A program made the position numbers and the translations under genes. From positions 11,739,030 through 11,803,029 of the forward strand of contig CM019238.1 of assembly GCA_009741485.1 (NCBI GenBank): a stretch of 64,000 nucleotides of DNA, in the 5' to 3' direction. The notes below the pieces were generated by a model, which saw only the letters and a list, made by a program, of their open reading frames with translations, was not told the DNA's origin and did not search any database. Each line of letters opens with the position of its first letter. The stretch's first letter is position 1. This document shows, piece by piece, positions 35,601 to 49,500 of this stretch. This DNA is from Malurus cyaneus samueli (taxonomy: Eukaryota; Chordata; Aves; Passeriformes; Maluridae).

Positions 35601-38600
35601 TTCCAGGAGTCTGGAAGAACCACCGCCATCACCCCAGAAATGCTTCTCCAGAGAATCACAGCCATAACTCAGTTTGAGGAACCCGTGCTACATCTCAATA
35701 TGCACTTGCACACTATGAACACCCAGTAAAGCAGCAAACTTGTGGAATGCTGCATTTTTCAGCCTTGCCCACAAAACCACACAAAGGCCTTTCTCACTTC
35801 ATCAATGACCCCAGGGATGCTGTCAATCCCTCGCTCCAGCCTGCCTTCCTAGGAAGAAAGGTGATGCTGCTCTGCCCCAAGTCTTCACTCTGCTCATGAC
35901 TGTACAAACAGCTGGACCAGAAAGAGTCACCAATTAAATGGGTTCATAAATAATTAGCTGGCATCAATCTGATGCAAAGTAGGGTTGGGGAAACACACAG
36001 ATGAAGGGCTCTGGGAGGGATAGCCAGCAGTGCTTGATCTTGCAGCAGCTCTTCCACTGCAGATGCAGGACCAAGGCATAGATGTGTGCTTCCCAGCTCA
36101 TCTCCTCAGTCAGAGCTCCCAGGGGCTAACTGGGATATAGGTTCTCTGTGGCTATCAGGCTATCTTGGGAAAAGATCTATCTTGCCAGGCCATCGGTGGG
36201 AAATTAACAGGCAATCTGTGTATCCCATATTGCATCAGGAAAAAAATATAATTTAAAAAATATTATATATATACACGACTGCCTACAGCAGAACAGCACA
36301 ATTTGACAGGACTTTCCAATTGTAAAGGTTAAAAAACTCACATCATGTGTTATTGCAAAAGGCAGGAAAGAACACATTGCTTAAAGGGGATGCCAGCACT
36401 GAAAATGAGGAGGTGGGTCAGGTTTAAATCTAAACAGGTCCACCGCACATCCATCCTAGGGCCACTGTTTATAATCAGGGAAAGGCAACTTTATACACAA
36501 AGATCACACACTAGTGGGTTCCTGGCTGTTCCCAGGAAAAAAGCTACTTTTCAGCTGAACTTTCCGAGAACTGTTCATGTAAATAAGACAAACCTCCAGA
36601 AACGCACATGGCCAAGGCTAAAGGAACACATGGAGAAAGGCAAATAAGCAGCACAACAGGAGACAGGGGAAGTCCAGTGCCAAAAATCCAAGGTGCAACT
36701 TGCCCAGGACCTTTGGAACTCCCTGAAACTGGGCCACCATACAGAGGGATACAGCCCCCCAGCACCGGTGACGTTCAGAAGCATCCCCTTTACCTCCCAC
36801 CTCTCAGTTTCATCTCCCTTTGGACAAAACACCTCAGAGCTAAGACCACAGCTGAGTTTGTAAATAAGATTTTTTTACCTGAAAAACGTGCTTTTAAACC
36901 CTTGACTGCTACTCCCACCAAGTGTTACTTTTCCAACAGCCAGGTATCCGTTGCAGAAGCCACCCAGCTCACACAAGCACTGCATTGTGTTCTGCCAGCA
37001 CAACACTACCTACGTCCAAAAACCCATCCCGCTGCTGAAACAGACTCCCAATGTATTCCCAGGTCTGGAACCACCAGCCTGCCAGTGTTTGTGGAAAAGG
37101 CTAGGCTGAGTAGTTTAACCTACCCTGGAAGAGGCAAGAAGTGGGGGTGGGAGAGAGGGGAGAAAGGATTAAGATAAGGATATCACAAAATTAAAAATTC
37201 CTCCTTCTCCCCCTGTGCAGGATGCCCTATCTATGCTGCTCTCCTTGGTGCAGCTGTGAACACCAGCCTTATCTGCCGCCAGCTTCACACAGGCACACCT
37301 CCTCCTCACCACAGCACTGATAAATCCCAGTGTCTCTGCAACAATTCCCAAGTCAACTTCTGTGCTGCCACCTTTGTTTGAGCAAATCTCTCCCAGGAGA
37401 GCACAGGAAGCCACTTCAACCTTTAAAAATTAAACCTTTTTGAGCTCCCTACCTTCCTTCCAAACATGTCTCACAATGCAAGCACATGCCTTCTCATTGC
37501 TGCTCCACATGGGAACATGGCACAGGGTCACATTTTCTTAAGTATTTTGGAAAAAGCGAGTTTGGGAGAGATACTTCAGCCCTGGTATTGCACAGACTGT
37601 CCACCTGCAGACCCCAATTTTGATACCTTCTCTTGAACAGCAGCTGGGCTTGTGCAAACAGCTTTGGTGAGGTGGGAAAACAACACACTGGGCTGAAAGA
37701 CCCAACTGTACCAGGAGACAACTGCACTGAGGTTTTGCTGGCAGGCATTGAAGGGATTTACTTTGTCTTCTTAAGCATGGCTTTGAGCAACCTGGGGGGA
37801 GGAGGGAGTGCAAACAGAACCTTTGCCATCCACCTCCCAGGTGGTACCATCCAAAATCCACCAGCAGGAAGGCAAACAGCCCTGGCACTAGGAGCCCTGG
37901 GGAAGATTAGAAGAATGGGATGGATTAACCACTTGTGTTAGTCTTTGTGAAGCAGGAAGAGAAGCTCCCATCCTCCCCACAGCCACTGCTGTGTCCTGAC
38001 ACCTTCTGTCAGCAAAAATACCCTATAAAATAAAGTTGGCAGCTAAAAAAAGTCCAGAGGAGCGATGGGCAATCCCTGCAATGGGGAGGCACTGAGCAAC
38101 CTGCCAGCTACATGGGAGATCCTGGCAGGGCTGAGACAAGGCTTTGGCAGGAGGGCTGCCCTCAGTGGCAAACCCACATGGGCTGGGTGTCTCCAGTGGA
38201 TGACTGTGCTGTGTCCAGAGCAGCTTCCTGCTGTGGGGATGCACCCAGCCAAAACTGGGCAAGAGCCTGCAGCAAAGTGATGATGGGCCATGCTGGATCA
38301 GATCAACGTGCCTGGGGCTCAGCCAAGGAGGTAAGTGCAGGGAGGGTGCAGAAAGGACACAGAGGGCAGAAAATCAGGAGCCAGCAACTATCCCGTGAGA
38401 GACTAAGTGCTGGCCACCACCCTGTCAGTGTTTCGGTTCACAAGCCAAGACTTCCTTTCCTTTCTAAACTTTTATCCCCCTGCTTAAAATAGAAAATTTT
38501 AAAAAGAGTAAAAATAAAGTTCCCCATCCTTATACCACCAAAGGAAGAAGCAGGAATGGGAGAAGGGTAGCCCTCGAGCCTGGACACTCTGGGACAAAAG

Positions 38601-41600
38601 TCCAAGCTAACACTTAAACCTTGAAGCTTCACTTGAGCCCCCAGGTAAAAAAAAGGTTTCCAGGACTGCCACAGGCTTAGGGACAGCTCCCCTCCTGCTC
38701 TTGTGCTATTTTCAAACAATGACATTTTTTCCAAAACAAAGTGTTTTGCAATCCTTGAGCAATTCTTTCCTTTTCCAATAAAAAGTGAAATTCTCTTCAT
38801 TTTCAGCCGGTCAAGATTCTCAACCACAGGCACAACCACCAGCTCTACATCCATCCACCCTGCAGATGGCCACGTCAGAGCCCTCACCCAGGCTTTTGCA
38901 CTGGGATGGCTCTAGGCAGGTCTTGCTGCACCACTGCTCACAGAAGACTGGGAAAGGTTAAATTTTAACTTGAAACTCCTTCCCTAAACTGCCTGACTTG
39001 TCTTCTGAACCTCGCTCCTGTAATTCAGGGATTTCACTTAATCTATTTAACTTCCACGTGTGCTCCTTCTGCCATAACTTGCTTCCCCAAAAAGAAATTG
39101 CTTAATGTCTTGCAATATTAATATATATATAACTGAAAATCCATGGAGCTGAATATGACCTATTTCTCATAGCAATGTAAGTATTTCCAGGTCCTAGCAA
39201 AGGCACAGTAAAAGTAGCTCCACAGCAAAATGAAACTGAAGCCAATAAAGAGATTTGCTTTGAAATAAATTAATATGAATCAAATCCAAGGAGGCGGATT
39301 TCATGGCACAATCTGCCTATGTTAACTGCCCAGTAGTCTCCCAAACTGCCAGTCCAAAGGCAACACACAATAAAATTTACATTCTGTGGTCACTCAGACA
39401 TCTGGTGCAAAGGCTTGTACTTTAAAATAAAAACCCATTGAAAGCACTTCTTAAAAGAGCTTTGCAGTTTAAAAACAGCATCTAGGAACTAAGTGAGACT
39501 ACGCAATTTAGTCCTAAAAGACACATGAGCAGCCCCAATGCTCATCCTTTGATTCAGCTGGGGGAACATAAGGGGTTAAACAAGCAGTGGGCTCTTACAG
39601 CAGGAGCATGAAGGGCCTATTTAAAAAGAAGAACCAGAAATAAGGAATTTTGCCAGTTTTTACCCCTGATAAATCCACATTCCAGTCTGTCAGCTATCTT
39701 GTTATCCCCAGAGCTGCTGAAGTGTCTTTGGCTGTAACTATGCATGACTCCAGCTTTGAGTAATGGAAATAAAGTATGTGCATTGCGACTGCAGCGTTCC
39801 TTTCCCAACCCCAGAAAAAGAAAGGCAGAGCAGGAGGAGATCCTAGAGAAGCTCAGGAATTTTGTAAAGAGAAGTTGGAAAGCCGTTCACACCCTACATT
39901 GGCTGCCCACCCCACCAAACCTGCCTGGGGAGGGATGGCTATAAATCATAAAGGAGATGCCAAGTTTTAGCCTAACAGCAGCTCTTGCTGTCTGCAATAA
40001 CAAACAAATAAACACTCTTCCAGATTCACAAGTCCAGTTTAGCTGGCAATTCATACTCAGCAAACATTTGGAAGCAGCATTGTAAAATTAAACAAAGCTA
40101 TCATTTACAGGAAACCCTGCCTCGAGTACAAATTACAGAGTTGTTAAGTTTATCTGGGAATGCCTTGCCCCTGAGTGCTATATAATTATTCCTAAATCTT
40201 TCAGGAAAGAATGCAAATATTTTCAAGCCGTAATTCATTGACAAGAAGGAAGTCTCATTTAACCTTTTGTGCATATTTTGATACCTAGAAATTAACCCCT
40301 ACTTTCCACAACTATTTTTCAGGATCCTACTGAGCCGGCTGGGCAGTGAGTGGACCCAGCCCTTGTTTTGGCAAGCCTGGCTAGGAGCACCAGGCTCGCC
40401 TGGCAGCCTTGCCCACTCCCAGCCTGCTTCCACAGCAGCTTCAAGGCTGGTTTGGAGCAGCGCCTTGCCAGCCAGGCTGCTTCCCCACATGGAACCTTCC
40501 CCCTAAGGAAGGTTTCAGGCTGCTGAAAAGGCTGGCTGTTCTCACAGGAGTTCGGCAAGAAAAGGTATAAAGGAGCCTTTAATAATGCAGAGGGCTGAGT
40601 TATGTGGAGCTCTCACTAGCGAGGCGCCTGCACCAGGATCCCTTTGGTGGTCTGGACTCAACAGGGCTGGAGCAGCCCTGAGCCCTGTCTCTTCCAGCCT
40701 CCTCTACCAACAAGCCACAGCTCTCCAACCAGCCCCAATTAACTCATGTTAATTAGCAGAAGCCACATAGCTAAGAGCAGCGACACCTTTCCCAAACCCC
40801 CATGAAAGTGTTTTGTCTTGCAAAGGCGAAGAAGGTCAACTCATCCTCTGCTCAAGTCCCTCCAGCAGGCAAGCCCTTCATCTACCACTGGCAGCAAATT
40901 GAGACATATTTCTGAAGACACAATCACTTGCAGCCAAAGGGGAGAGGGTATGCATGCCCTGGGACATCTGAAAAGCCAGGCACACAGTTCCCCACTGTGC
41001 CAGGGAGACCCATCCTGCTCCAGCCCAGCACTGTGCCAGTCACCCATGTCCAGCCTGCCAGCACTCGGCTGCTCCGAAACCCTCATGCACCCACTACTAA
41101 ACTACAAAGGAAAAAAAAAACAAAAATCACCCAACCAAACACCACCCAGCCTTACCTTTTGAAAAGGCAGCACTCACGCTATTGTGTTCGGCGCCCAGTG
41201 ACATTATTAATTTAGTAGAGCTCGGCAGCGGGTGTTATCCCCCGGCGCTCACGGCAGTCCTTGGCACAGGCTGGGTGCTGCAGGAGGCAGGCACTCGCAG
41301 CCTGGGGAGCAGCATCGCCACCACTCACAGTTACTCAGACATGGAAAGCAAACAAGTAGGACATCGAGGTTAGGCTGCAGCAGCTACACGCAAGCAATAT
41401 CCATGATCTATGGCCACTGTCACAGATCATTGCTTCTGATATGGTGGAACGGGGAGACAAAAGGACCTGATTTCTTCCTCCGTGCGGAAGCAGGTCACTG
41501 GATTGCCTCCCTCGCAAACAGGTAAGCCCAAGAGTTTTCAGTATGAAGAGGAGAGAACCTGTGCTGAGAAATCACACAAAATGAATTTAAACCCAACTCC

Positions 41601-44600
41601 GCTAAAATGCCATGATCTCCAAACCGCTGTGATGATGCTCCAAACCACCACCTGGGTCCCAGCAGAACAAAACCCCTTCACCTCCTCTCCTTTCCAGTGA
41701 GAAGTTTTGAGCTTTCTTCCATGCCTGGAGCCAGGGAAGGGATGCCAGGCCAGGCACAGAGCCCTTGCACTCCCTCCTTGTCCCACTGCCATGCTCAGGG
41801 AGCAGGAGCACATAAAACCAAACCAGCAAGTGATTGCACTGGAAGAAAGCAATCTCATTATGAGAGCTAATGAAAGCGAACCACAATTATTATGTAAACA
41901 GCACTGAATCATTAGCAGACGCTATTAAAGCCATTTTTTCCCCCACCGAGAAGAAAAGCATACGGCCCTATGGCACCCTCAGTTCTGTCTCTAAATGGAG
42001 CCAAAACTCAGGAGGAAGCCTGTTTGTTTTCCTCCAGTCCAAACCAAACCAGTGGCACCACTCTGACCCCTGATCTGCGTGCCGGGTGCTTGCCAGCTGC
42101 CTGCTCCCAGTGCCTCTGCCCAGGCAAGGGGATGTGGCCCCTACTGCCTTGGCTCACCAGGCACCCTGCGCTCCCCCAGAACTGCTGGCCACCACACTTC
42201 AGAAACGCTAAGGTTGGTACACAAAAAAATCCAGCCTGCAGTATTCAGAGCAAATGCAAAGCCCGCCTGGGTGCCCATATGTAGCTGGCAAGGGACTGAT
42301 TTTCCATCAGGCTTATAATTGCGCTCGTTTCTTTGATCACATAAATGCCCTCTGCCTCCCATGGGAATGAGCCAAGGAGTCAAGGAAGGTGAAGGAGGTT
42401 ATTTATCCCCCTTACTGCATGCCTCTCCCTATCACAGATTTCTTTCCAATAGCAGCACCCATCACAACTGGGTAAAGTTGCTTGCTCTGTACTCTTCTGT
42501 GGGGCAAAGTCACCTTTAAAACAAACAAGCCAACTCCCTAGCAAAGAGGACACTGCCAGCCAGTTGGCTATAAAGACACTCAAACAAGATCCTCATGTTT
42601 GTCAGAGTAGCAAAAAACTGCATTTCAGCCCAGTAAAATCCTGGCTCCGTCTTTATGTTCCAAGAATGCTGAATCAAAACAGGCTCCGCTCTTTAAAAAA
42701 AGGAGAGTACAAAGAAGCAAAAAGTTTGTATTAAAACCCATGTAATCTTTTTAAAACACCATTATTAGAACCTGTAGTACCAGCCAAGAGTGATTTATCA
42801 CCCCCTGTCATCACAGCCTGCAACACAGAGCTTTTTATACCAAACTGTCAATGCTACAAAGCTAAAGCCCCAGCTCATAATTTCTTAAAGCTGGCCCTCT
42901 GCTGCCAGCAAATCCCCTAAACCCCGGGATTTGGGGTCCAGGGCACTGCTGCTCCTCCATCAGCACCACGCAGGGCGATGTGACCCAACACCAAGCATCC
43001 AGCACAGGTTCTGCGTCCAAGCAGGAGGATGCTATAAGTCAGTTTAGGTAAACAAATCACCCAGGGTTATTTCAGCTTCTTTCAAAAGGAAAGTCAACGG
43101 GCCATAAAGGCTTTAACTGCATTTTCAGATGCAAGAAGGGACGTACCTCGAGGTGCCTGGTTTTCACAGGGCAAGCAAGTGGTCAGAGCTCTCCGAAAAC
43201 CAGACACCCTGACATTTGGGGTTTTCCTGCGAAGTTGTTACTCTAACACACCCCAAATCACCAGTAATTTCTAGAATAGCACTACAAACCACAAGAGGTT
43301 AAACTGACTGCACATTACTTAAACTAACCTAAGGGTGACCCCGGGAAAGGAACAGCTATTGGATGTTGTGGTTCTGTAGAAACTCAATTACCAAAGCCAA
43401 TTTCCTATGAGCATTTTTAAAAAAGGAAAAAGAAGGGGAAAAAAAAAAAGGCAGCAACAATGTTGACAATGTGTAAGGGCCACATATTTTCACCTCCCGA
43501 AAGCTGCAGCTCCTCTGTATAAGAACTGTTCCTATTCCCACAAAAATGTTCAAACATATTTTAAACATTTCATCATTGTTTGCTCCCATCTGAATTTGCT
43601 TAAAATCCAGACAATTCTCAACTTCTAAATTGGAAACATTAAGAGAAATACTCCTTCAAAATCCTTTGCTAGGGCAGCCCCTCTCCACCATCCACATACC
43701 TTTCCAACACCAAAGCTTGCAGAGAGAGAAGTCCCTGACAGTGAACTCCCACAAATCCATCAGCCTCCTATAAAACCTCCAACACTTTCTTACCAGGTCC
43801 CCTCTTCCCAACATCCTATTTTTATCGAAGCACCTTTCTCAGACCAGAAAGATGTAAACAAGAAGAAAATCCTCTGGCACAAACATGGTGATTGAGCTAC
43901 AGCCTCTGCAGGGCTGCAGGTATTCTGCACAGGCAAAGAAAAACACAGATGGCCCAAAATCCCTCATAGAAAAGGAAAATAGTTTCATGAAACACCTCTT
44001 TACTACTTTGTTGTAGCCCGTTTTTACCTGCTTCCTGGTTTGCTAATCTCTTTTAATTAAAACACTTGGCAATTAAAAAATAAAATACAGAGAGTACCTT
44101 TCTTCCTGAGATGCACAAACCCCAGTGAAGAGCACAAACTGCACTTTCCAGGGCACCAGAGGGATTTGCCATGGGGCATCTTGGAGCACACGAGGTAATT
44201 TAGGGAGCAAGAGGGAAACTTAAAGAGTTTGCTGGGCCTTTGCATTGCTTAGCAATGGGAGAAGGAAGTTATCTTCATAATCTCAAAAGAAAGAGAAAGC
44301 AGGAGGAATGTGAGGAATGCAAGGAGGTTATTGCCCGGGAGACCGGGACTGGCAGCTCGCTCTCAGCCTGGCCGCCGGCGAGGAGACACATCCTGACCTC
44401 TCTGGCTAACAAGAATTTCCTTCCCCACCAAAAGCAAATAATCAGGTCCCTGAGGATTGCTCCTCTTCTAGGAGGAGGCAAAGAATTTTGCAGCAGACCG
44501 AATAATCCTGGCGCTCCATCCTTGTGTTGCCCAAACCTGCAGATGTCAAGGACTGAGCCTGTGCAACTGAACACACGTGGCACAGCCATAGAAGTTCATG

Positions 44601-45289
44601 CTGAGCATCCCTCTACTTATGATGGGAATGGCTATGGGTGGAAGGGACAGGAGATGAGAATCACATGTCTGACACCTCTTGAGAAGACCACAAACATCAC
44701 CACCTCGAGGAACTGGGACCTTTCCAGCCTCCTAACAGAGGACCCAGCCCTACTGGGCAGATGCTACCTACATCTCCAAGACAGAAAATATTCATCTGGG
44801 ACCTTCCCCCACCAGAGCCATCACACACACACAGCACTGATATATCATCCTGAACTTCCTTGGCTTCACAGGTACCAAGGAAATACCACAGCAGAGGGGA
44901 GATGCAGAGACCCAAAATAGCGCCTCGCTGTCGTGTTGGCCTTGCTCTGCTGCTGTTTCAGTCTGAATAAAAAGCCTGTTGACACACGAAAGCCACAGAA
45001 AATCTCCCTGAAACTACAAAACACTACTGAAAACATTGTGCAGCTCAGGCCTTCTGCACAATGTACACACGCCTATTCAGCCTCTTAAAAAACAGCTACA
45101 TGTCTAAGGAAACATCTGATAATTAAGGCAATTTTAACAATAGATAATAATTTGACTATGAATTGTATGGAATGTAATGACTGCTTATTCTGGCAGAAAA
45201 AACAGAACTTTCTATGAAGTGTCTGCCAAGGAAAACGATACTCCCACTCAGCCCGGACCACTGCAAGCAGTTGCTGCTAACCACATGCT

Positions 45290-45740
45290 TGACGCTGCCG
45301 GCTGCTAGGACACGGCGCGCCGCTGCAGCCGAACAAAACCCCGCGCTGCACATTCGCGCAGAGAAAGCCGCGTCCCAGGCGAGCCGAGCGGCGGCCGGAG
45401 CCGTGACTCAGCCGGGAGCCGCCGCCAGCTCCTGCCAACACTGCCCGAGCCACACGGCCGCCAGCGCCGGACGCCAGGCCGCTCGTCGGTGGCCTGCGGG
45501 CAACTCGCATGCTGCCAGCTTCCCCCCGCCCCACCCCCCCGCTGTTTCCAGTTGCTAAATGACATTAGAAGCGGCTAAAAATACTTCAAGCGATTCTCTC
45601 ATTTACTTTTCCATGCCAGCGCTCGTGTTTGCCGCGGGGATGCTCTCCGACGGTCACTTCGCCACCCACGGGTGGCCAGGCGATCGCTCCATCAACGCAC
45701 GCCGGGCGAAGAAATGCCCCTGCTCGCCAAGGACCGCTGC
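45290..45740. promoter_or_regulatory. Intronic CpG island (candidate alternative promoter or enhancer)
   Basis: A second dense CpG block in intron 1, about 5 kb downstream of the GPC4 start, densest at 45290-45520 with a weaker second part at 45600-45740. It includes a TGACTCAGC site (AP-1/MARE half-site type) at 45404-45412. Overlapping open frames exist on both strands, but only because stop codons are rare in GC-rich DNA; none resembles a known protein. It could be an alternative first exon of GPC4, a non-coding RNA promoter or an enhancer, and sequence alone cannot decide. Confidence 0.5.
45404..45412 (+). promoter_or_regulatory. AP-1 / MARE-like site TGACTCAGC
   Basis: Perfect TGACTCA core followed by GC, within the intronic CpG island. 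It matches the AP-1 / NF-E2 family consensus. Function is inferred from the motif only. Confidence 0.4.
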
Positions 45741-46003
45741 CTTTATTGGACAGAAATCATGGTAAATGGGTACAGCTGGTGGCCAGGTCGCTCCACACCT
45801 TCAAATAGACCTTAAGGATGACCAGGTGTGTGATGATTTCTAACACAGCTGTCCCGGAGCTGCCTCCTGCAAACAGCTCAGCAGTGCCAGACAGCACGAG
45901 TAACACCGGCCTGGAGAGGATCCAAAAACCTTTTCTCAGTTGGAAGAGGCCACATGGAAGAGAGGCATGTGAAAAACTAAAGAAGCATTTGCTGAACTTG
46001 ACA

Positions 46004-46595
46004 TGTAAAACAATGGGCTGGTTTTGGCTTGGAGCAGAGTTAATTTTCTTCACAGTGGTTAGTATGGGACTGTGTTCTGCATTTGTGCTGAGCGCAGGGT
46101 TGATAATATAGGAAAGTTTTTGTTATTGCTGAGCGGGGCTTACACAAAGCCAAAGCCTTTTCTGCTTCTTGTACTGACACGCTGGAGAAGAAGTTGGGAG
46201 GTGCACGCGAGGTTGGGAAGAGACACAGCTGGGACAGGTGACCCCAACTGACCAAAGAGAGGTTCCAGATTATGTGACAGCATGGTCAGTATATAAAGTG
46301 GGGGGAAGAAAGAGAAAGGGGAGAACATTTGGAGTGATGGCATTTGTATTCCCAAGTCACTGCTATGTGTGATGTGGCCCTGTTCTCCTGGAGATGGTTG
46401 AACACCTGCCTGCCCAAGGAAACTGAATTCTTTGCTTTGCTTGCATGCTCAGCTTTTGCTTTCCCTGTTAAACTGTCTTCTTCTCAACCCAGGAGTTTCC
46501 TACCTTTTACTCTTTTGGTTCTGTCCCTGATCCTATTGGTAGCGGAGTGAACAAGTGACTGTGTGAAGCTTGGTTGCTGTCTGTGGTTAAACCAC
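46004..46595 (+). mobile_element. Solo LTR of an avian endogenous retrovirus (passerine-type)
   Basis: About 590 bp with LTR architecture on the plus strand, antisense to GPC4. It opens with tggctt-rich sequence, has a TATA box (gtatataaag, 46289-46298), a degenerate poly-A signal (tgttaaac, about 46466-46473) and a terminal ggttaaaccaca. The overall wording (ttgttattgctgagcggggc, gagatggttgaacacctgcc) is what I recognise from a common songbird LTR family, recalled from memory and not searched. No gag, pol or env sequence flanks it, so it is a solo LTR left by recombination. The ends are approximate because no matching target-site duplication was found. Confidence 0.75.
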
Positions 46596-46599
46596 AGCA

Positions 46600-49500
46600 A
46601 AAAGCAATGCCAACAAAGCAGCCTTCCTGACTGACCAAGGGCAGCACACAGAGACACCTACTGACAGCCATAAACACACTGGGGACAGCAGCAGGACATC
46701 GGGGCACACCTGCACAAAGTTACTCTGGGCAAAGTCCCAGAAGTCCAAAAATCAAGGGTCAACCAGTTTGCCATGGGGAAAGAACTGCTCTCAACTGCTC
46801 TCACACATAAATGCAGCTATTCAATTAATTTGGTTTAAACAGAAGTCACTAACACTGAACATTTCACTAAAACTGAACAGTGTGGCTTGCACCCAGCTCC
46901 CTGCAAAGACAACTCTGTGCTCCCCACCACTGCCAGGACAGCAGTGCCAGTGAGAGAAGAGATTAGACTGCTGCAGGAACTTTGCCTGTTAACTGACTGC
47001 ATTTTCCACCAACAGGCAAGATGGCTTTTTCTTTCCTTTTCAATCCAGGAAAAGAAACATCTACTTCTTCCAATTAGCAGGAAAAGGGAAGGAATTTCCG
47101 TCTGTTTAACACCTGAGGGCAAGAAGGAGCCTTTTGAAAAGAAAGATTGGGTTTTTTTTTTTGTTTTTTAAATCACAGCCACCTACTGTGGGTCTCCGGA
47201 TTCCACCACACCAGCTCACTTCACATTTCATTCTGCAGCCCATCAGACCAACCAGGTTCAGCAGCCCCTTCAGATGGTCACTCCTGGGAGTTTTGCCCCA
47301 TCACTATGACAGCCCAGACATACGTGGGATCAGGAAGGAACAACACATTCTGGGTAGAGTTTGAACAAAGTCAGCAGCTCCAGGATCCAGACCTTTCCAA
47401 GATGTGACCTGTCCTGAGGAAACTGTCAAAGTCATCTTAAAAGCAGCTAGAGGCTGGTGCTCTGCTCACATCAGTTACTATCTACACGCTACCAAGGGTC
47501 AGATTTCACAAACCAACCATGCAGATATCAGGGCTAGGCAAGCACTGACCTCTCCAGTGACAGCAAGATTGCATCTCACCACTGCCAGGAGCTTGGCCTC
47601 ACACTCATCACAGGGCTATAGGGGCAGAAACCACTGAAGATCACTTGGGTACAAAGCAGCACCAAAGGGCTGCAAATTATGAAATGCTTCCACACAGATT
47701 TATAGCAGTAGGCTGTCTTTATACCTCTAACACCAAGGCTACATAAAAGGAAATAAGTTCTCTATGTCCCACACCACAAATAATCCATTTTACACCTCTT
47801 ATCAAGCAAGCAGAGAGTTGACCAGCTGTGCACTTCTTTCAGAAATGCCTAGGTACTTCAGCAAGATCTATCCTGTTATTTATAAATATTCTAATTAGGT
47901 CCTAAACCTGGTCTAGATAAATGTTAGAGTGAACTCCTGGGTAATTATGGACAAGGAACAGCCTTTTAATGTCAATGAAATAGCAATGATAGAGATAAAA
48001 TGCTGGCAGGAATGGGCATTTCCTTGAAAGAAAAAAGTCGTACACACCTACTGCTCCACAAGAAAATAAATGTGGCCAAAAAATCCATGTGAGATGCTGT
48101 AAAACCCCAAATGACTCAATGCCCTTCCAGTGAGGATGAGTTTCACTTGCTGTCACACAGCCCAGTGCAGGGACACATCTGCCTGCACCACCCAACTGCT
48201 TCAATTTGACAATTCAAGGCCAACATTTAATAGGATCAGTAATCCCTGACAGCAAAGAAATCACTACACTTACAGAAACAAATCTGCCACAGCTTTTAGG
48301 ACACTTTTTTGGAAAGGTGCTAGGAAGCTGTCTGTGCACTGTGATCTAAAGCAACTTGCTAAGAGAATGCAAGAATAAAGCACAATCCATCAAATCAGTA
48401 CAAAAATCTAACAAAGAAGTTGATGGACTTCAGATGCGAGTTCATGCCAGTAACAACCATGTGTCCACACGTCATTCCACCAGCATTCATGTGTCCACAC
48501 GTCAACTCCATTCAGCCCACTGAACCCTCCCCAACTCAACTCCATTCAGCCCACTGAACCCTCCCCAACCTGTCCTCCACCACAGTTCAGTGAGCAGAGA
48601 GGTGCTACCAAGCAGAAATCAGCAGTTTCCAGCACCACCCCAGTGGGATATGTCCAAGCACATGGCTCATTCCCTCACACACATTTATCTGGTTCCCACC
48701 GATAGCCAGGCGCCCAGGTAACAGCCTTTCCAAATCACTCACCCTCCCGATGGAAAACATGCCACTTATCACCTGAAACACCGACTGAAATCAAAGCTTT
48801 GGCAAGTGACTCGTTTCTGGAGAAAATACACAGCACAGACCTCTCACCCTGGTGCCAGACCTCAGCCTCCAGCATTTCCACCTGGCCCACAGCACCCCAG
48901 TGCCCTGTGCTGATCCCACAGAGGCAATGGCAGGTCACCTTCTCCACTCTGAGCTAATTCCACCCCAGCCGTGGTTATGTCTGCGTACACCAGCTGAGCA
49001 GCAAAGGGGAGATCCGGAGCCTCTAAACACAACCCACGCCAAAACCACATTAATTCACCGGGGGAATGTGAAACTGCAGCAGGTGTAGCACCCCACTCCA
49101 GGTTTAATTTTCAGTGCAGTCGCACTTGAGGTACACCGCACTTTAAAGCTGTACACAGCATGCCTCCTTTAAAGACTTCCACCTCCCTCTCTGAAACACC
49201 CCGCAGAGCAGGATTACATTTAAAATGCAACTTTGCAAGACCTGTTGCTTTCCAAGCGAGGCCAGACACAGACTCCCTGCACCCCTGGAATAGCAACACA
49301 ACCCAGCCGGTTGTCAACATTTTCAGCATGTCATTGCAGAAAGCTGTTCTTTTGTCAAATAATCTTACCTTGCTCATCACTTTTCTCAAACAGACAACAG
49401 CTTTAGAGCTTCAAATGGAAGCCCTGTCAGCATGATCTACTCCTGACATTCTCCAAAGCTCACCAAGTCATCTTAAACAATAACATATAAAAAAAGGACT

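Larger units (their letters stand above)
21637..45280 (-). other. GPC4: GPC4 intron 1, 3' part
   Basis: The exon-2-proximal part of the 29-kb first intron. It is unique sequence without recognisable genes. Visible landmarks are a CT/TA microsatellite at 23199-23220, A-rich tracts near 29038-29063 and 30790-30850, a small GC-rich patch at 32520-32640, and several AT-rich conserved-looking stretches. A 221-codon plus-strand ATG frame at 44255-44920 has no recognisable domain and is treated as chance. Confidence 0.8.

Noticed and set aside
36608..37177. 189-codon plus-strand open frame in intron 1
   Set aside because: No domain, with an overlapping frame on the other strand; consistent with chance.
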